A stretch of 7,857 bases of DNA from an uncultured Clostridium sp. (GTDB taxonomy: Bacteria; Bacillota; Clostridia; Peptostreptococcales; Peptostreptococcaceae), in contig UQCY01000087.1 of assembly GCA_900539645.1 (NCBI GenBank), forward strand, positions 1-7,857, written 5' to 3'. Every line of letters begins with the position of its first letter. Position 1 is the first letter of the stretch. Below the pieces are notes generated by a model, which made no database searches, was not told where the DNA came from, and was given only the letters and a program-made list of their open reading frames with translations. This document shows, one piece after another, positions 1 to 5,856 of this stretch. The position numbers were made by a program, and so were the translations under genes.

Positions 1-79
1 GCTTGGGATATTTTTTCATATCTTTTAACTTATTTGCGACGACGGTTTCTATCAAGGTGTAGAATATATCATTTCTCAT
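1..79 (-). CDS. 5' end of an unidentified protein (partial, runs off the left edge)
   Basis: The first 26 codons of a minus-strand gene are visible. It begins with ATG at 79-77 and reads MRNDIFYTLIETVVANKLKD and onward, open to the window edge. A strong Shine-Dalgarno GAAAGGAGG (complement of 91-99) lies 11 nt upstream, which supports a real start. The visible segment looks amphipathic and helical, with no signal peptide or recognisable motif. I do not recognise the family. The gene is divergent from the radical SAM gene at 430, and the two share a 350-bp control region, so they may be co-regulated. Too little is present to assign a function. Confidence 0.6.
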   Translation of the reverse strand, partial: MRNDIFYTLIETVVANKLKDMKKYPK

Positions 80-114
80 TTGAATTTTTACCTCCTTTCA
101 ATGGATTAAGTATT

Positions 115-175
115 ATTTTGCTAAAATACACTAGAATTTTTTTAGAGTATGTTTACTAAGAATATTTTGCTAAAA
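115..175. repeat. 12-bp direct repeat upstream of the divergent gene
   Basis: ATTTTGCTAAAA occurs at 115-126 and again at 164-175, 49 bp apart start to start. The nearer copy lies 36 nt upstream of the minus-strand start codon. The repeats could be regulator sites for that gene, but in such AT-rich DNA chance is possible. A 10-bp AT-only inverted repeat (188-197 with 203-212) lies just beyond them. No convincing minus-strand promoter was seen. Confidence 0.3.
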
Positions 176-231
176 ATTTATATACTTATTATTTATTTTA
201 ATAATAAATAATTTCATACATTTCTTACAAT

Positions 232-318
232 GGACACAAATAGACATCTGTCTAAAAATGGGACAAAGTTGTTCTTTTGTCGCAAATTAGGACAGATGTT
301 TAAATTTGTCCAATGAAA
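232..318. promoter_or_regulatory. Three tandem operator-like dyads, 29-bp period
   Basis: The pattern GGACA-N12-TGTC occurs three times, starting at 232, 261 and 290, so the period is exactly 29 bp. Dyad centres are at 242.5, 271.5 and 300.5. Copy 1 contains TAGACA-TC-TGTCTA (241-254). Copy 2 contains GACAAA-N8-TTTGTC (262-281). Copy 3 ends in TTTGTCC (305-311). Copies 1 and 3 also match each other in inverted orientation (ACATCTGTC against GACAGATGT). Each unit behaves as a 22-bp inverted repeat, the shape expected for a dimeric helix-turn-helix regulator. The array sits between two divergent genes and ends just before the likely core promoter of the radical SAM gene. The regulator is not identified. 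TTTTGTCGCAA at 275-285 is one base from the Bacillus Spo0A-box consensus, which is an alternative reading. Confidence 0.55.
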
Positions 319-341
319 TAAAATTCAATTCTTTTTATAAT
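313..341 (+). promoter_or_regulatory. Candidate promoter of the radical SAM-degV operon
   Basis: A perfect -10 box TATAAT lies at 336-341. At 17 bp upstream (313-318) the sequence is ATGAAA, a poor -35. The last dyad of the operator array ends at 311, immediately upstream, which is where an activator would sit to replace a missing -35 contact. The expected leader would be about 80 nt, ending in AGAAAGGA (413-420), 9 nt before the ATG at 430. The -10 is convincing by sequence only. Confidence 0.35.
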
Positions 342-429
342 TTGTTTAAACCATTCGAAAATAATAATTAAAAATGTAAAAGTACAAATAGAAAACATGA
401 AAATATAAAAATAGAAAGGATGAATACAA

Positions 430-1794
430 ATGAGTAAATCTATAAAATCTAGTATGCAAAATTTTGCAGTTGACAAGGCACTAAAATACATAGAAGGAAA
501 CCCAGAAGAAAATATACCAAAGCTTATGAAATTGGTAGACAAACTGACTCCTGAGTATTGGTATAAAAGTCAGCGTGATGCTATTAGAACTGCAATAGAG
601 GAAAAAAATCATTGGTACGATTTAATCTTAAAGGTGTATGACTTAGATCCAGGTGTTAGAAGAGCTTTCTTTGAAAACTTCTTATTCAATGCTAGTTTAA
701 AAGGAAGTGCAATACAGCATGAGGTATCAGAAAAAGAAGGATGTAATGTTCCTTGGGCGATATTATTAGACCCTACTTCTGCTTGTAATATGCACTGTAC
801 TGGTTGTTGGGCAGCTGAATACGGAAATAAATTAAATCTAAGTTTAGAAACAATAGACTCAATAATTCGCCAGGGTAAAGAAATGGGAACATATATGTAC
901 ATATACACTGGTGGAGAACCTTTAGTTAGAAAAGAAGATTTAATGAAAATTTGTGAAATGCATCCAGACTGTGCATTCTTAGCATTTACAAATGGTAGCT
1001 TAATAGATGAGGATTTCTGTAATGAAATGCTTCGTGTTAAAAACTTTGTACCTGCTATATCTCTTGAAGGCTTTGAAGAAGCAAATGACGGACGTAGAGG
1101 TGAAGGTGTCTACAAAAAAGTGCAGAATGCAATGAAACTATTAAAAGAACATAAATTACCATTTGGTATTTCAACTTGCTATACAAGCAAGAATGTTGAA
1201 GATGTAAGTAGTGAAAAATATTTTGATTTAATGATAGATAGCGGTGCATTATTTGTATGGTTCTTCCACTATATGCCAGTTGGAAACGATGCTGCAGTTG
1301 AGCTATTACCTAGTCCTAAGCAGAGAGAGTTAATGTTTAACCGTATAAGAGAATTTAGAAAATGTAAACCAATATTCTCAATGGACTTCCAAAATGATGC
1401 TCAGTATGTTCATGGATGTATAGCAGGCGGAAGAAACTACCTACACATAAATGCTAAGGGCGATGTTGAACCATGTGTATTTATACACTATTCAAATTGC
1501 AATATTCACGATACTAGCCTATTAGACGCATATAAGAGTCCTTTATTTATGGCATATCACAATAATCAGCCATTTAACGACAATATGCTTCGTCCATGCC
1601 CAATGCTAGAAAACCCTGAATATTTAAGACAAATGGTTAAAGAAACAAAAGCAGAAAATACTGATTATCAGAGCTTTGAAAGTGTAGATCACCTATGTGA
1701 CAAGACTGTGGAATATGCAGCAAACTGGAAACCTACAGCAGACAAACTTTGGCATGGTTGCTGTGGCTGTGATAATTGCAAAAAGGGTGAATAA
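430..1794 (+). CDS. Radical SAM/SPASM domain protein
   Basis: This 454-residue cytoplasmic iron-sulfur enzyme has the radical SAM cluster motif CxxxCxxC at C119, C123 and C126 (SACNMHCTGCWA) and the SAM-binding GGEP at 161-164. An all-helical N-terminal region of about 105 residues precedes the barrel. Further C-terminal cysteines fit a SPASM/twitch auxiliary-cluster domain: C330 and C349 match CX13GX4C, followed by C357 and C390. The extreme C-terminus adds CCGCDNC (C444-C450). Radical SAM enzymes cleave S-adenosylmethionine to a 5'-deoxyadenosyl radical, and SPASM members often modify peptides or proteins. No precursor peptide is visible nearby, so the substrate is unknown. The start ATG follows AGAAAGGA by 9 nt. 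The gene is probably co-transcribed and translationally coupled with the DegV gene 2 nt downstream, and is likely controlled by the dyad array at 232-318. Confidence 0.9.
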   Translation: MSKSIKSSMQNFAVDKALKYIEGNPEENIPKLMKLVDKLTPEYWYKSQRDAIRTAIEEKNHWYDLILKVYDLDPGVRRAFFENFLFNASLKGSAIQHEVSEKEGCNVPWAILLDPTSACNMHCTGCWAAEYGNKLNLSLETIDSIIRQGKEMGTYMYIYTGGEPLVRKEDLMKICEMHPDCAFLAFTNGSLIDEDFCNEMLRVKNFVPAISLEGFEEANDGRRGEGVYKKVQNAMKLLKEHKLPFGISTCYTSKNVEDVSSEKYFDLMIDSGALFVWFFHYMPVGNDAAVELLPSPKQRELMFNRIREFRKCKPIFSMDFQNDAQYVHGCIAGGRNYLHINAKGDVEPCVFIHYSNCNIHDTSLLDAYKSPLFMAYHNNQPFNDNMLRPCPMLENPEYLRQMVKETKAENTDYQSFESVDHLCDKTVEYAANWKPTADKLWHGCCGCDNCKKGE

Positions 1795-1796
1795 AT

Positions 1797-2657
1797 ATGA
1801 GAGAATATCAAATATTTACTGATGCGACTTCTGATTTACAGGAAGATCTAGAGTCAGTAAAAGTAATACCTATGAATGTTGAAATTGGAGATAAGGAGTA
1901 TGTGTATGGACCTCAGGGAAATATTTCCTGCAAAGAGTTTTATGGTTTGCAAAAAGAGGGATATTACGCATCTACTTCACAGATAAATGTACTAGAATAC
2001 GAAAAATATTTTGAAGAGGCACTTAAAGAAGGGAAGGATGTTTTATACATCAGCTTCTCTTCTGGGATGTCTGGAACATATCAAACTGCTTGCCTTTGCA
2101 AGAATGAACTTCAGGAAAGTTATCCAGATCAGAGGATAATTTGCATAGACAGTCTTTGTGCAGCAGTTGGAGAAGGGCTTCTTGTAGAGGAAGTAGATAA
2201 AAAGAAAAGAGAAGGTCTATCAATGGATGAGCTTGTAGACTGGATAGAGGACAACAAGATGAATTTATGCCATTGGTTTACTGTAGACAACTTCGATCAT
2301 TTAAAACACGGAGGAAGAGTATCTGCAGTTGCTGCAACTCTTGGAAATACGTTAAATATAAAGCCTCTTTTACGTGTAGACGAAGAAGGTAAACTTCGGG
2401 TTGTTAAAAAAATTCGAGGACGTCATAAAGCTATGGCAGCTCAAGTTGAATGTATTGCAAAAACTTGGAGCCCAGAAATAAGTAAATCTGTTGTAATAGG
2501 TCATGGAGATGATTTAAAGGCAGCCGAAGAACTTAAAGAATATGTAGAAAATAAATTGCCTGATGCAGAAATTTATATTTCTGATATTGGTCCTATAATA
2601 GGAGCACATACGGGTCCAGGGGTAATGGTACTTGCATTCTGGGGAACTAGTAGATAA
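1797..2657 (+). CDS. DegV family (FakB-type) fatty-acid-binding protein
   Basis: This 286-residue protein has the usual DegV length and landmarks: TDATSDL (8-14) at the N-terminus, STSQIN (59-64), SSGMSGTYQTA (88-98), DNFDHLKHGGRVS (164-176) and GPIIGAHTGPGV (265-276). DegV/EDD proteins bind a fatty acid in a buried pocket. Characterised members (FakB) present it to the kinase FakA to make acyl-phosphate for phospholipid synthesis. Many DegV paralogs have no proven partner, and no FakA is in this window. The ATG lies 2 nt after the radical SAM stop, and its Shine-Dalgarno AAAGGGTGA (1782-1790) is inside the upstream gene, so translation is likely coupled. No clear terminator follows, only AT-only dyads at about 2660-2742. 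The family call is secure; the physiological role beside the radical SAM enzyme is unknown. Confidence 0.92.
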   Translation: MREYQIFTDATSDLQEDLESVKVIPMNVEIGDKEYVYGPQGNISCKEFYGLQKEGYYASTSQINVLEYEKYFEEALKEGKDVLYISFSSGMSGTYQTACLCKNELQESYPDQRIICIDSLCAAVGEGLLVEEVDKKKREGLSMDELVDWIEDNKMNLCHWFTVDNFDHLKHGGRVSAVAATLGNTLNIKPLLRVDEEGKLRVVKKIRGRHKAMAAQVECIAKTWSPEISKSVVIGHGDDLKAAEELKEYVENKLPDAEIYISDIGPIIGAHTGPGVMVLAFWGTSR

Positions 2658-2788
2658 TAAAGATTGTTAAAAAATATAAAATTTTTAGACAATATGAAAA
2701 AATATAAAATAACAAGTTAAAGTTTAAATATTTAAAAAACTTAATGTGAATTTTATATAAAGTTAAGAAAAATAACATAATTTTTTAT

Positions 2789-2817
2789 TTGCCCCTTATT
2801 AATTAGTGTGATATAAT
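2789..2817 (+). promoter_or_regulatory. Sigma-A-type promoter of the peptide transporter gene
   Basis: The -35 box TTGCCC (2789-2794) and the perfect -10 TATAAT (2812-2817) are separated by exactly 17 bp. Transcription would start near 2824, giving a leader of about 80 nt. The rest of the 250-bp gap between the DegV stop and this promoter is AT-rich. It contains weak dyads (for example 2720-2742) but nothing I can name. Confidence 0.7.
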
Positions 2818-2827
2818 ACAAAAGTCG

Positions 2828-2880
2828 AAAGTTTTGTGAAAAATTAAACCAATAAATGAATTACTAAATTGCAAAACTTT
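2828..2880 (+). promoter_or_regulatory. Inverted repeat in the transporter 5' leader
   Basis: AAAGTTTTG (2828-2836) and CAAAACTTT (2872-2880) are perfect 9-bp complements separated by 35 nt. They would form a stem-loop in the transporter mRNA just upstream of the Shine-Dalgarno AGGGGG (2895-2900). There is no U-tract, so it is not a terminator. It matches no riboswitch class that I recognise. It may affect mRNA stability or bind a regulator. Confidence 0.3.
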
Positions 2881-2906
2881 GAAAAAATTTAAGCAGGGGG
2901 TAAAAA

Positions 2907-4277
2907 ATGGAAGCGACTAAAACAAAAAACAAAAAACCATTTGGCTTTTATGTATGTGCGCTAGGGTTCACATTTGAACGTATAGCATTCTATACAGCAA
3001 AATACTTATTAGCTATATGGATAGTAACAGAAGTAGCATCTGGCGGACTAGGATTACCAGATGAAAAAGGTGTTGCAATGTCAGCAGCATTCGTAGCATG
3101 GACTTATATAACACCAATATTTGGTGGATACATAGCTGACCATTGGATCAGTCCAAGAATATGTGTTCCAGTAGGTATGATACTTATGGGACTTGGATAT
3201 TTATGTACTTGGAAAGCAGATTCTTTAGGTTTAGTTTGGGCAATGATAGTATTAGTTTCAATAGGAACAGGATTATTCAAAGGTAACTTATCTGGTATAA
3301 ATGGATTATTATTCCATGACTCAGATGAACTTGATGAAGCGTTCTCAATTCAGTACTCATTCGTAAACGTTGGTTCTTTCATAGGAACAACATTTATAGC
3401 AATGTTAGCTACTACTGGATTATTTGGTATAAAAACAAGCTTCAACACTGTATTCTTAATATGTGCGATATTTATGTTCATAGATGCAGCTTGGTTCATA
3501 TTAAATGGTAAAGCTTTAGGTGATGCAGGTAAAGAACCTTTCAAAGCTGACCAGCGTGAATTCGAAACTGTAGCTAAAAAAGATGATGCAGCTGGAGATA
3601 AATTAACTTCAGGAGATGCAAAACGTATAGGAGCTATAGTATTAGTTACATTATTCTCAGCTATATTCTGGATGGTATGGTACATGGCTTACATGCCAGC
3701 ATACTACAGATTTGGATGGGGAGATGGTTCATCTTACATGAACTTAGCAAACTGGTATATAGGAAGTTTCCAGGTACCAACTTCTTGGTTCGACTCTATG
3801 AACGCATTAGTTTGTATAGCACTTGGACCAGTTCTAGCTGCTGTATGGGCTAGAATGGCTAAGAGACCTCAGGGAGATATAAGTATGTTCAAGAAAACTG
3901 CACTAGGTATAATACTAGTTGGTATTTCTTACATAGTAATGGTTGTAGCTGATAAAATAGCTATGGCAAACGGACAGTGCTCATTCTTATGGTTAGCACT
4001 TGTAAGTTTACTTATGTCTTTAGGTGAAATGATATTCTCACCATTAGGAAACTCATTTATATCTAAGTTAGCTCCAGCTAAGGTTCTAGGATTATTACTT
4101 GGATTCTGGCCAATAGCTGTTTTCATAGCTCAGTATATATACCCAAGTCTATATGCTTGGTTAAAGACTATAAACTTCACTGTTGGTTACGGTGGTTTAG
4201 CTGCTGTAATAATAGTATTAGGTGTAATACTATGGTTATGCAGTGGTAAACTTGATGAAATGGAAAAAGCAGAATAA
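2907..4277 (+). CDS. POT/PTR2-family proton-coupled oligopeptide transporter
   Basis: This 456-residue polytopic inner-membrane protein is rich in hydrophobic helices with a short charged loop at about 206-240. That length is typical for bacterial POT carriers, which import di- and tripeptides with protons. Family signatures seen: ERIAFY (24-29) in helix 1; GGYIADHWISPR (73-84), matching GGxxADxxxGxR; GTGLFKGN (120-127), with K125 in place of the usual FKPN lysine; DEAFSIQYSFVNVGSFIG (143-160); and GEMIFSPLGNSFISKLAP (373-390) with E374. The first Glu of the usual ExxER helix-1 motif is Phe (F21), and FKPN reads FKGN, so coupling may differ from the classical members. The ATG follows AGGGGG by 6 nt. 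The gene has its own promoter and terminator, so it is probably monocistronic. Substrate specificity is inferred from the family only. Confidence 0.88.
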   Translation: MEATKTKNKKPFGFYVCALGFTFERIAFYTAKYLLAIWIVTEVASGGLGLPDEKGVAMSAAFVAWTYITPIFGGYIADHWISPRICVPVGMILMGLGYLCTWKADSLGLVWAMIVLVSIGTGLFKGNLSGINGLLFHDSDELDEAFSIQYSFVNVGSFIGTTFIAMLATTGLFGIKTSFNTVFLICAIFMFIDAAWFILNGKALGDAGKEPFKADQREFETVAKKDDAAGDKLTSGDAKRIGAIVLVTLFSAIFWMVWYMAYMPAYYRFGWGDGSSYMNLANWYIGSFQVPTSWFDSMNALVCIALGPVLAAVWARMAKRPQGDISMFKKTALGIILVGISYIVMVVADKIAMANGQCSFLWLALVSLLMSLGEMIFSPLGNSFISKLAPAKVLGLLLGFWPIAVFIAQYIYPSLYAWLKTINFTVGYGGLAAVIIVLGVILWLCSGKLDEMEKAE

Positions 4278-4284
4278 TTTTATA

Positions 4285-4597
4285 AATGAGATGCCTCAGT
4301 TTTCTAGGCATCTCTTTTTTTATGTTTATTTAAAAGTGTGAGTAATGCAAAATTTTTAATGAGAGGCCTTTTTAAGCTTTAGGACATAGGTGCCTTCTTC
4401 TCCAGGCTTCGACGTGTGTGTAATTAAAAAGGTTTGTTTAAAATAAAATACACGTCTGCAGATTGTCGAGTGAAGGCATCCTATGACCCAAAGCAAAAGG
4501 CTATCTCTCATTTGAAAAATTTTGCATTAACTCGCTTCTTGTATATAAAGCTAAAAAATGAGATGCTAGAGAAAATATGAGGCATTTCGTTTGTAAG
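4285..4597. repeat. Giant imperfect inverted repeat (about 310 bp), MITE-like or long RNA hairpin
   Basis: The 419-bp gap between the transporter and DUF1653 genes is mostly one long imperfect palindrome with arms of about 140-150 nt. Outer rim: the terminator GAGATGCC...GGCATCTC plus T-tract on the left is mirrored at about 4555-4597 by a degenerate copy in reverse orientation (GAGATGC...GCATTTC, with its T-tract read on the minus strand). Inner blocks: TAATGCAAAATTTTT (4343-4357) is perfectly complementary to 4515-4529; ATGAGAG (4359-4365) pairs with CTCTCAT (4505-4511); CATAGG/TGCCTTC (4385-4397) pairs with GAAGGCA/CCTATG (4472-4485); GACGTGT (4411-4417) pairs with ACACGTC (4450-4456). The apical loop is about 4418-4449 and is A/T-rich. 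No ORF of note lies within. A small non-autonomous transposable element with long terminal inverted repeats, or a structured RNA, would both fit. A target-site duplication was not clear. Confidence 0.75.
4288..4321 (+). terminator. Rho-independent terminator of the transporter gene
   Basis: GAGATGCC (4288-4295) pairs perfectly with GGCATCTC (4307-4314) across an 11-nt loop and is followed by seven T residues (4315-4321). It begins 10 nt after the transporter stop codon. It is also the left rim of the large inverted repeat at 4285-4597. Confidence 0.9.
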
Positions 4598-4660
4598 AAT
4601 TATTTCTTTGGAAGATGGGGGAGTGGGTTTGGTGTATGTTTTTTGAGAAATGGGGTATTA

Positions 4661-4666
4661 TATAAT
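4661..4666 (+). promoter_or_regulatory. Candidate -10 box for the DUF1653 gene
   Basis: TATAAT at 4661-4666 is 30 nt before the ATG, leaving a leader of about 25 nt. No good -35 is present at 17 bp. TTGAGA (4643-4648) is only 12 bp away, but it is 18 bp from the alternative -10 TAGTAT (4667-4672). The exact promoter is therefore uncertain. Confidence 0.35.
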
Positions 4667-4696
4667 TAGTATATATTTTTGAAAAGGAGATTTATT

Positions 4697-4930
4697 ATGA
4701 GAGAAGTTGTGGTTAATAGGTTATATAGACATTTTAAGGGGAATTTGTATTATGTTAAGGATGTTGCTCAGCATACGGAAACTGGTGAGATGATGGTTGT
4801 GTATCAGGCGATGTACGGAGAGTATGGGACTTTTGTTAGACCAGTGGATATGTTTTTAGAGGTGGTAGATCCTAAGAGAGAGGGAAATGTTACTGGGCAG
4901 AAGTATAGATTTGAGCTTTATGAGAAGTAG
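4697..4930 (+). CDS. DUF1653 domain protein
   Basis: This 77-residue soluble protein is almost entirely one DUF1653 domain. The segment LYRHFKGNLYYVKDVAQHTE is followed by TGEMMVVYQAMYGEYGTFVR and then PVDMFLEVVD, which match the characteristic YRHFKGxxYxV, HxETGE, VVY and RPxxMF pattern of the family. Its function is unknown. It is a small beta-rich domain found as a stand-alone protein or fused to others. The start chosen is ATG 4697, 6 nt after the strong AAAGGAGA (4683-4690). An upstream in-frame TTG (4679) would place the ribosome site inside the coding region and is unlikely. Codon use is G-richer (GAG, AAG, GTT) than the following toxin-antitoxin genes and resembles the phosphoesterase gene at 5857. 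Confidence 0.88.
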   Translation: MREVVVNRLYRHFKGNLYYVKDVAQHTETGEMMVVYQAMYGEYGTFVRPVDMFLEVVDPKREGNVTGQKYRFELYEK

Positions 4931-4931
4931 A

Positions 4932-5012
4932 TGCGTATTTTTATATAAATATGCAATAATTGCGTAAAAATAAAAATAAAAGCATGTAATAATTGCGTAT
5001 TTTTATTGCGTA
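4932..5012. promoter_or_regulatory. Four TGCGTA repeats upstream of the toxin-antitoxin operon
   Basis: TGCGTA occurs at 4932-4937, 4961-4966, 4994-4999 and 5007-5012. The second and third copies lie in a longer 12-bp direct repeat, AATAATTGCGTA (4955-4966 and 4988-4999), 33 bp apart, about three helical turns on the same face. The first forms an imperfect dyad TGCGTATTT-N6-AAATATGCA (4932-4955). The fourth overlaps the -35 region of the presumed operon promoter. The motif is unusually GC-containing for this AT-rich gap, so the repetition is unlikely to be chance. I infer operator sites for the XRE helix-turn-helix of the antitoxin encoded just downstream. Confidence 0.55.
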
Positions 5013-5034
5013 TATTATTTTTTTGTTGTAGAAT
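5006..5034 (+). promoter_or_regulatory. Likely promoter of the mntA-hepT operon
   Basis: TTGCGT (5006-5011) and TAGAAT (5029-5034) are separated by 17 bp. Transcription would begin near 5041, right at the Shine-Dalgarno GAGGTG (5041-5046), giving a leader of only about 12 nt. The -35 overlaps the last TGCGTA repeat, so a protein bound there would block RNA polymerase. This fits antitoxin autorepression. Confidence 0.5.
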
Positions 5035-5052
5035 CACTGTGAGGTGATAAAT

Positions 5053-5523
5053 TTGAAACTTAAAAATCTTCGTAAAGAGAAAAAATTAACTCAGGCTAAA
5101 TGTGCTGAATATCTTGGAATTCCACTCCGAACATATCAGAATTATGAAAATGATGAGTCAAAATCGGGCTCTATTAAATATGCATTTATGTTACAAAAGT
5201 TAGAAGAATATGGGGTTATAGATGAGAGCCATGGTGTTTTAAGTATAGAGCAAATTAGAGAAATTTGTACGAGAGTATTTGAAGGTTTGGAGATAGAGTA
5301 TTGTTATCTTTTTGGCTCTTATGCTAAAGGAACGGCAAATGATAATAGTGATGTAGATCTTATGGTAAAGACTGATATTTCAGGTTTAAAATTCTATGAT
5401 TTGATAGAAAAATTAAGAGAAGAGTTAAATAAAAAGGTTGATTTACTTAATTTTGAGCAGTTGAATAATAATCTAGATTTAATAAATGAAATATTAAAGG
5501 ATGGAATAAAGATTTATGGATAA
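5053..5523 (+). CDS. mntA: XRE helix-turn-helix / MNT nucleotidyltransferase fusion antitoxin (MntA-type)
   Basis: This 156-residue protein has two domains. Residues 1-55 form an XRE/Cro-type helix-turn-helix (LKNLRKEKKLTQAKCAEYLG, then RTYQNYE). Residues about 65-156 form a minimal nucleotidyltransferase with the diagnostic GSX10DXD motif (G88, S89, D100, D102; sequence YLFGSYAKGTANDNSDVDLM) and a third acidic residue, D130. MntA antitoxins of this family transfer AMP from ATP onto a tyrosine of the partner HEPN toxin, silencing it. The paired HEPN gene overlaps its 3' end by 8 nt, which clinches the system. Many MntA proteins are only the MNT domain, so the fused DNA-binding domain is notable and suggests autoregulation through the TGCGTA repeats. 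Start: TTG 5053, 6 nt after GAGGTG. The in-frame GTG at 5044 lies inside that ribosome-binding site and is less likely. Confidence 0.88.
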   Translation: MKLKNLRKEKKLTQAKCAEYLGIPLRTYQNYENDESKSGSIKYAFMLQKLEEYGVIDESHGVLSIEQIREICTRVFEGLEIEYCYLFGSYAKGTANDNSDVDLMVKTDISGLKFYDLIEKLREELNKKVDLLNFEQLNNNLDLINEILKDGIKIYG

Positions 5524-5833
5524 TAAAAAGGGAAATGAATATTATTTAAAAAAAGTTATAACTGATTTAGAATTTGTAGTTAAGCATACAGAAAATATAA
5601 ATAAATATGAACTTGAAGAAAATGAAATTCTTGTAGATTCGGTAATGTTTAGGCTAATACAGATATCAGAAAATGCCAATAAGTTATCTGATGAATTTAA
5701 ACAAAATTATGCATTTATACCTTGGAGAGCTATAAAAGGTATGAGGAATAAGATAGTTCATGACTATGGAAGTGTTGATTTAGGGGTAGTTTACGATACT
5801 GTAAAAGAAGATATACCAGAATTATTAAGGTAG
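5516..5833 (+). CDS. hepT: HEPN (DUF86) RNase toxin, HepT family
   Basis: This 105-residue all-helical protein has the HEPN signature RX4HXY: R77, H82 and Y84 in MRNKIVHDYGSVD (76-88). The preceding VMFRLIQISENANKLS (43-58) is typical of DUF86/HepT. In characterised MNT-HEPN systems Arg and His form the RNase site of a toxin dimer, and the Tyr of the motif is the residue AMPylated by MntA. All three are intact here, so the toxin should be active and inhibitable. The ATG overlaps the antitoxin stop by 8 nt, implying coupled translation and a fixed ratio. It is A-rich with GAA and AAA codons, like its partner gene. The protein is at the short end for the family but appears complete. Confidence 0.9.
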   Translation: MDNKKGNEYYLKKVITDLEFVVKHTENINKYELEENEILVDSVMFRLIQISENANKLSDEFKQNYAFIPWRAIKGMRNKIVHDYGSVDLGVVYDTVKEDIPELLR

Positions 5834-5856
5834 TTAAAGGAGAGTTTTGATTAGTG

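Noticed and set aside
232..318. Regularly spaced repeats that might be a short CRISPR array
   Set aside because: Only the half-sites are conserved, the period is 29 bp with no separate spacers, and no cas genes are present. Operator dyads explain the pattern better.
300..542. Minus-strand 80-codon open frame
   Set aside because: It overlaps the radical SAM start region and its promoter, has no family features and is an AT-rich shadow frame.
609..1249. Minus-strand open frames inside the radical SAM gene
   Set aside because: They lie wholly antisense to a strongly supported gene and show no recognisable domain.
2658..2788. Terminator after the DegV gene
   Set aside because: The dyads at about 2665-2695 and 2720-2742 contain almost only A-T pairs and lack a T-tract, so they cannot be called terminators.
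3350..4126. Minus-strand open frames inside the transporter gene
   Set aside because: They are antisense shadows of the POT transporter without ribosome sites or domains.
4679..4696. Upstream TTG start for the DUF1653 gene
   Set aside because: The strong Shine-Dalgarno at 4683-4690 lies after this TTG and is ideally spaced for ATG 4697, where family similarity begins.
5044..5052. GTG start at 5044 for the antitoxin
   Set aside because: The GTG is part of the GAGGTG ribosome site itself. TTG 5053 has correct spacing and starts right at the helix-turn-helix domain.
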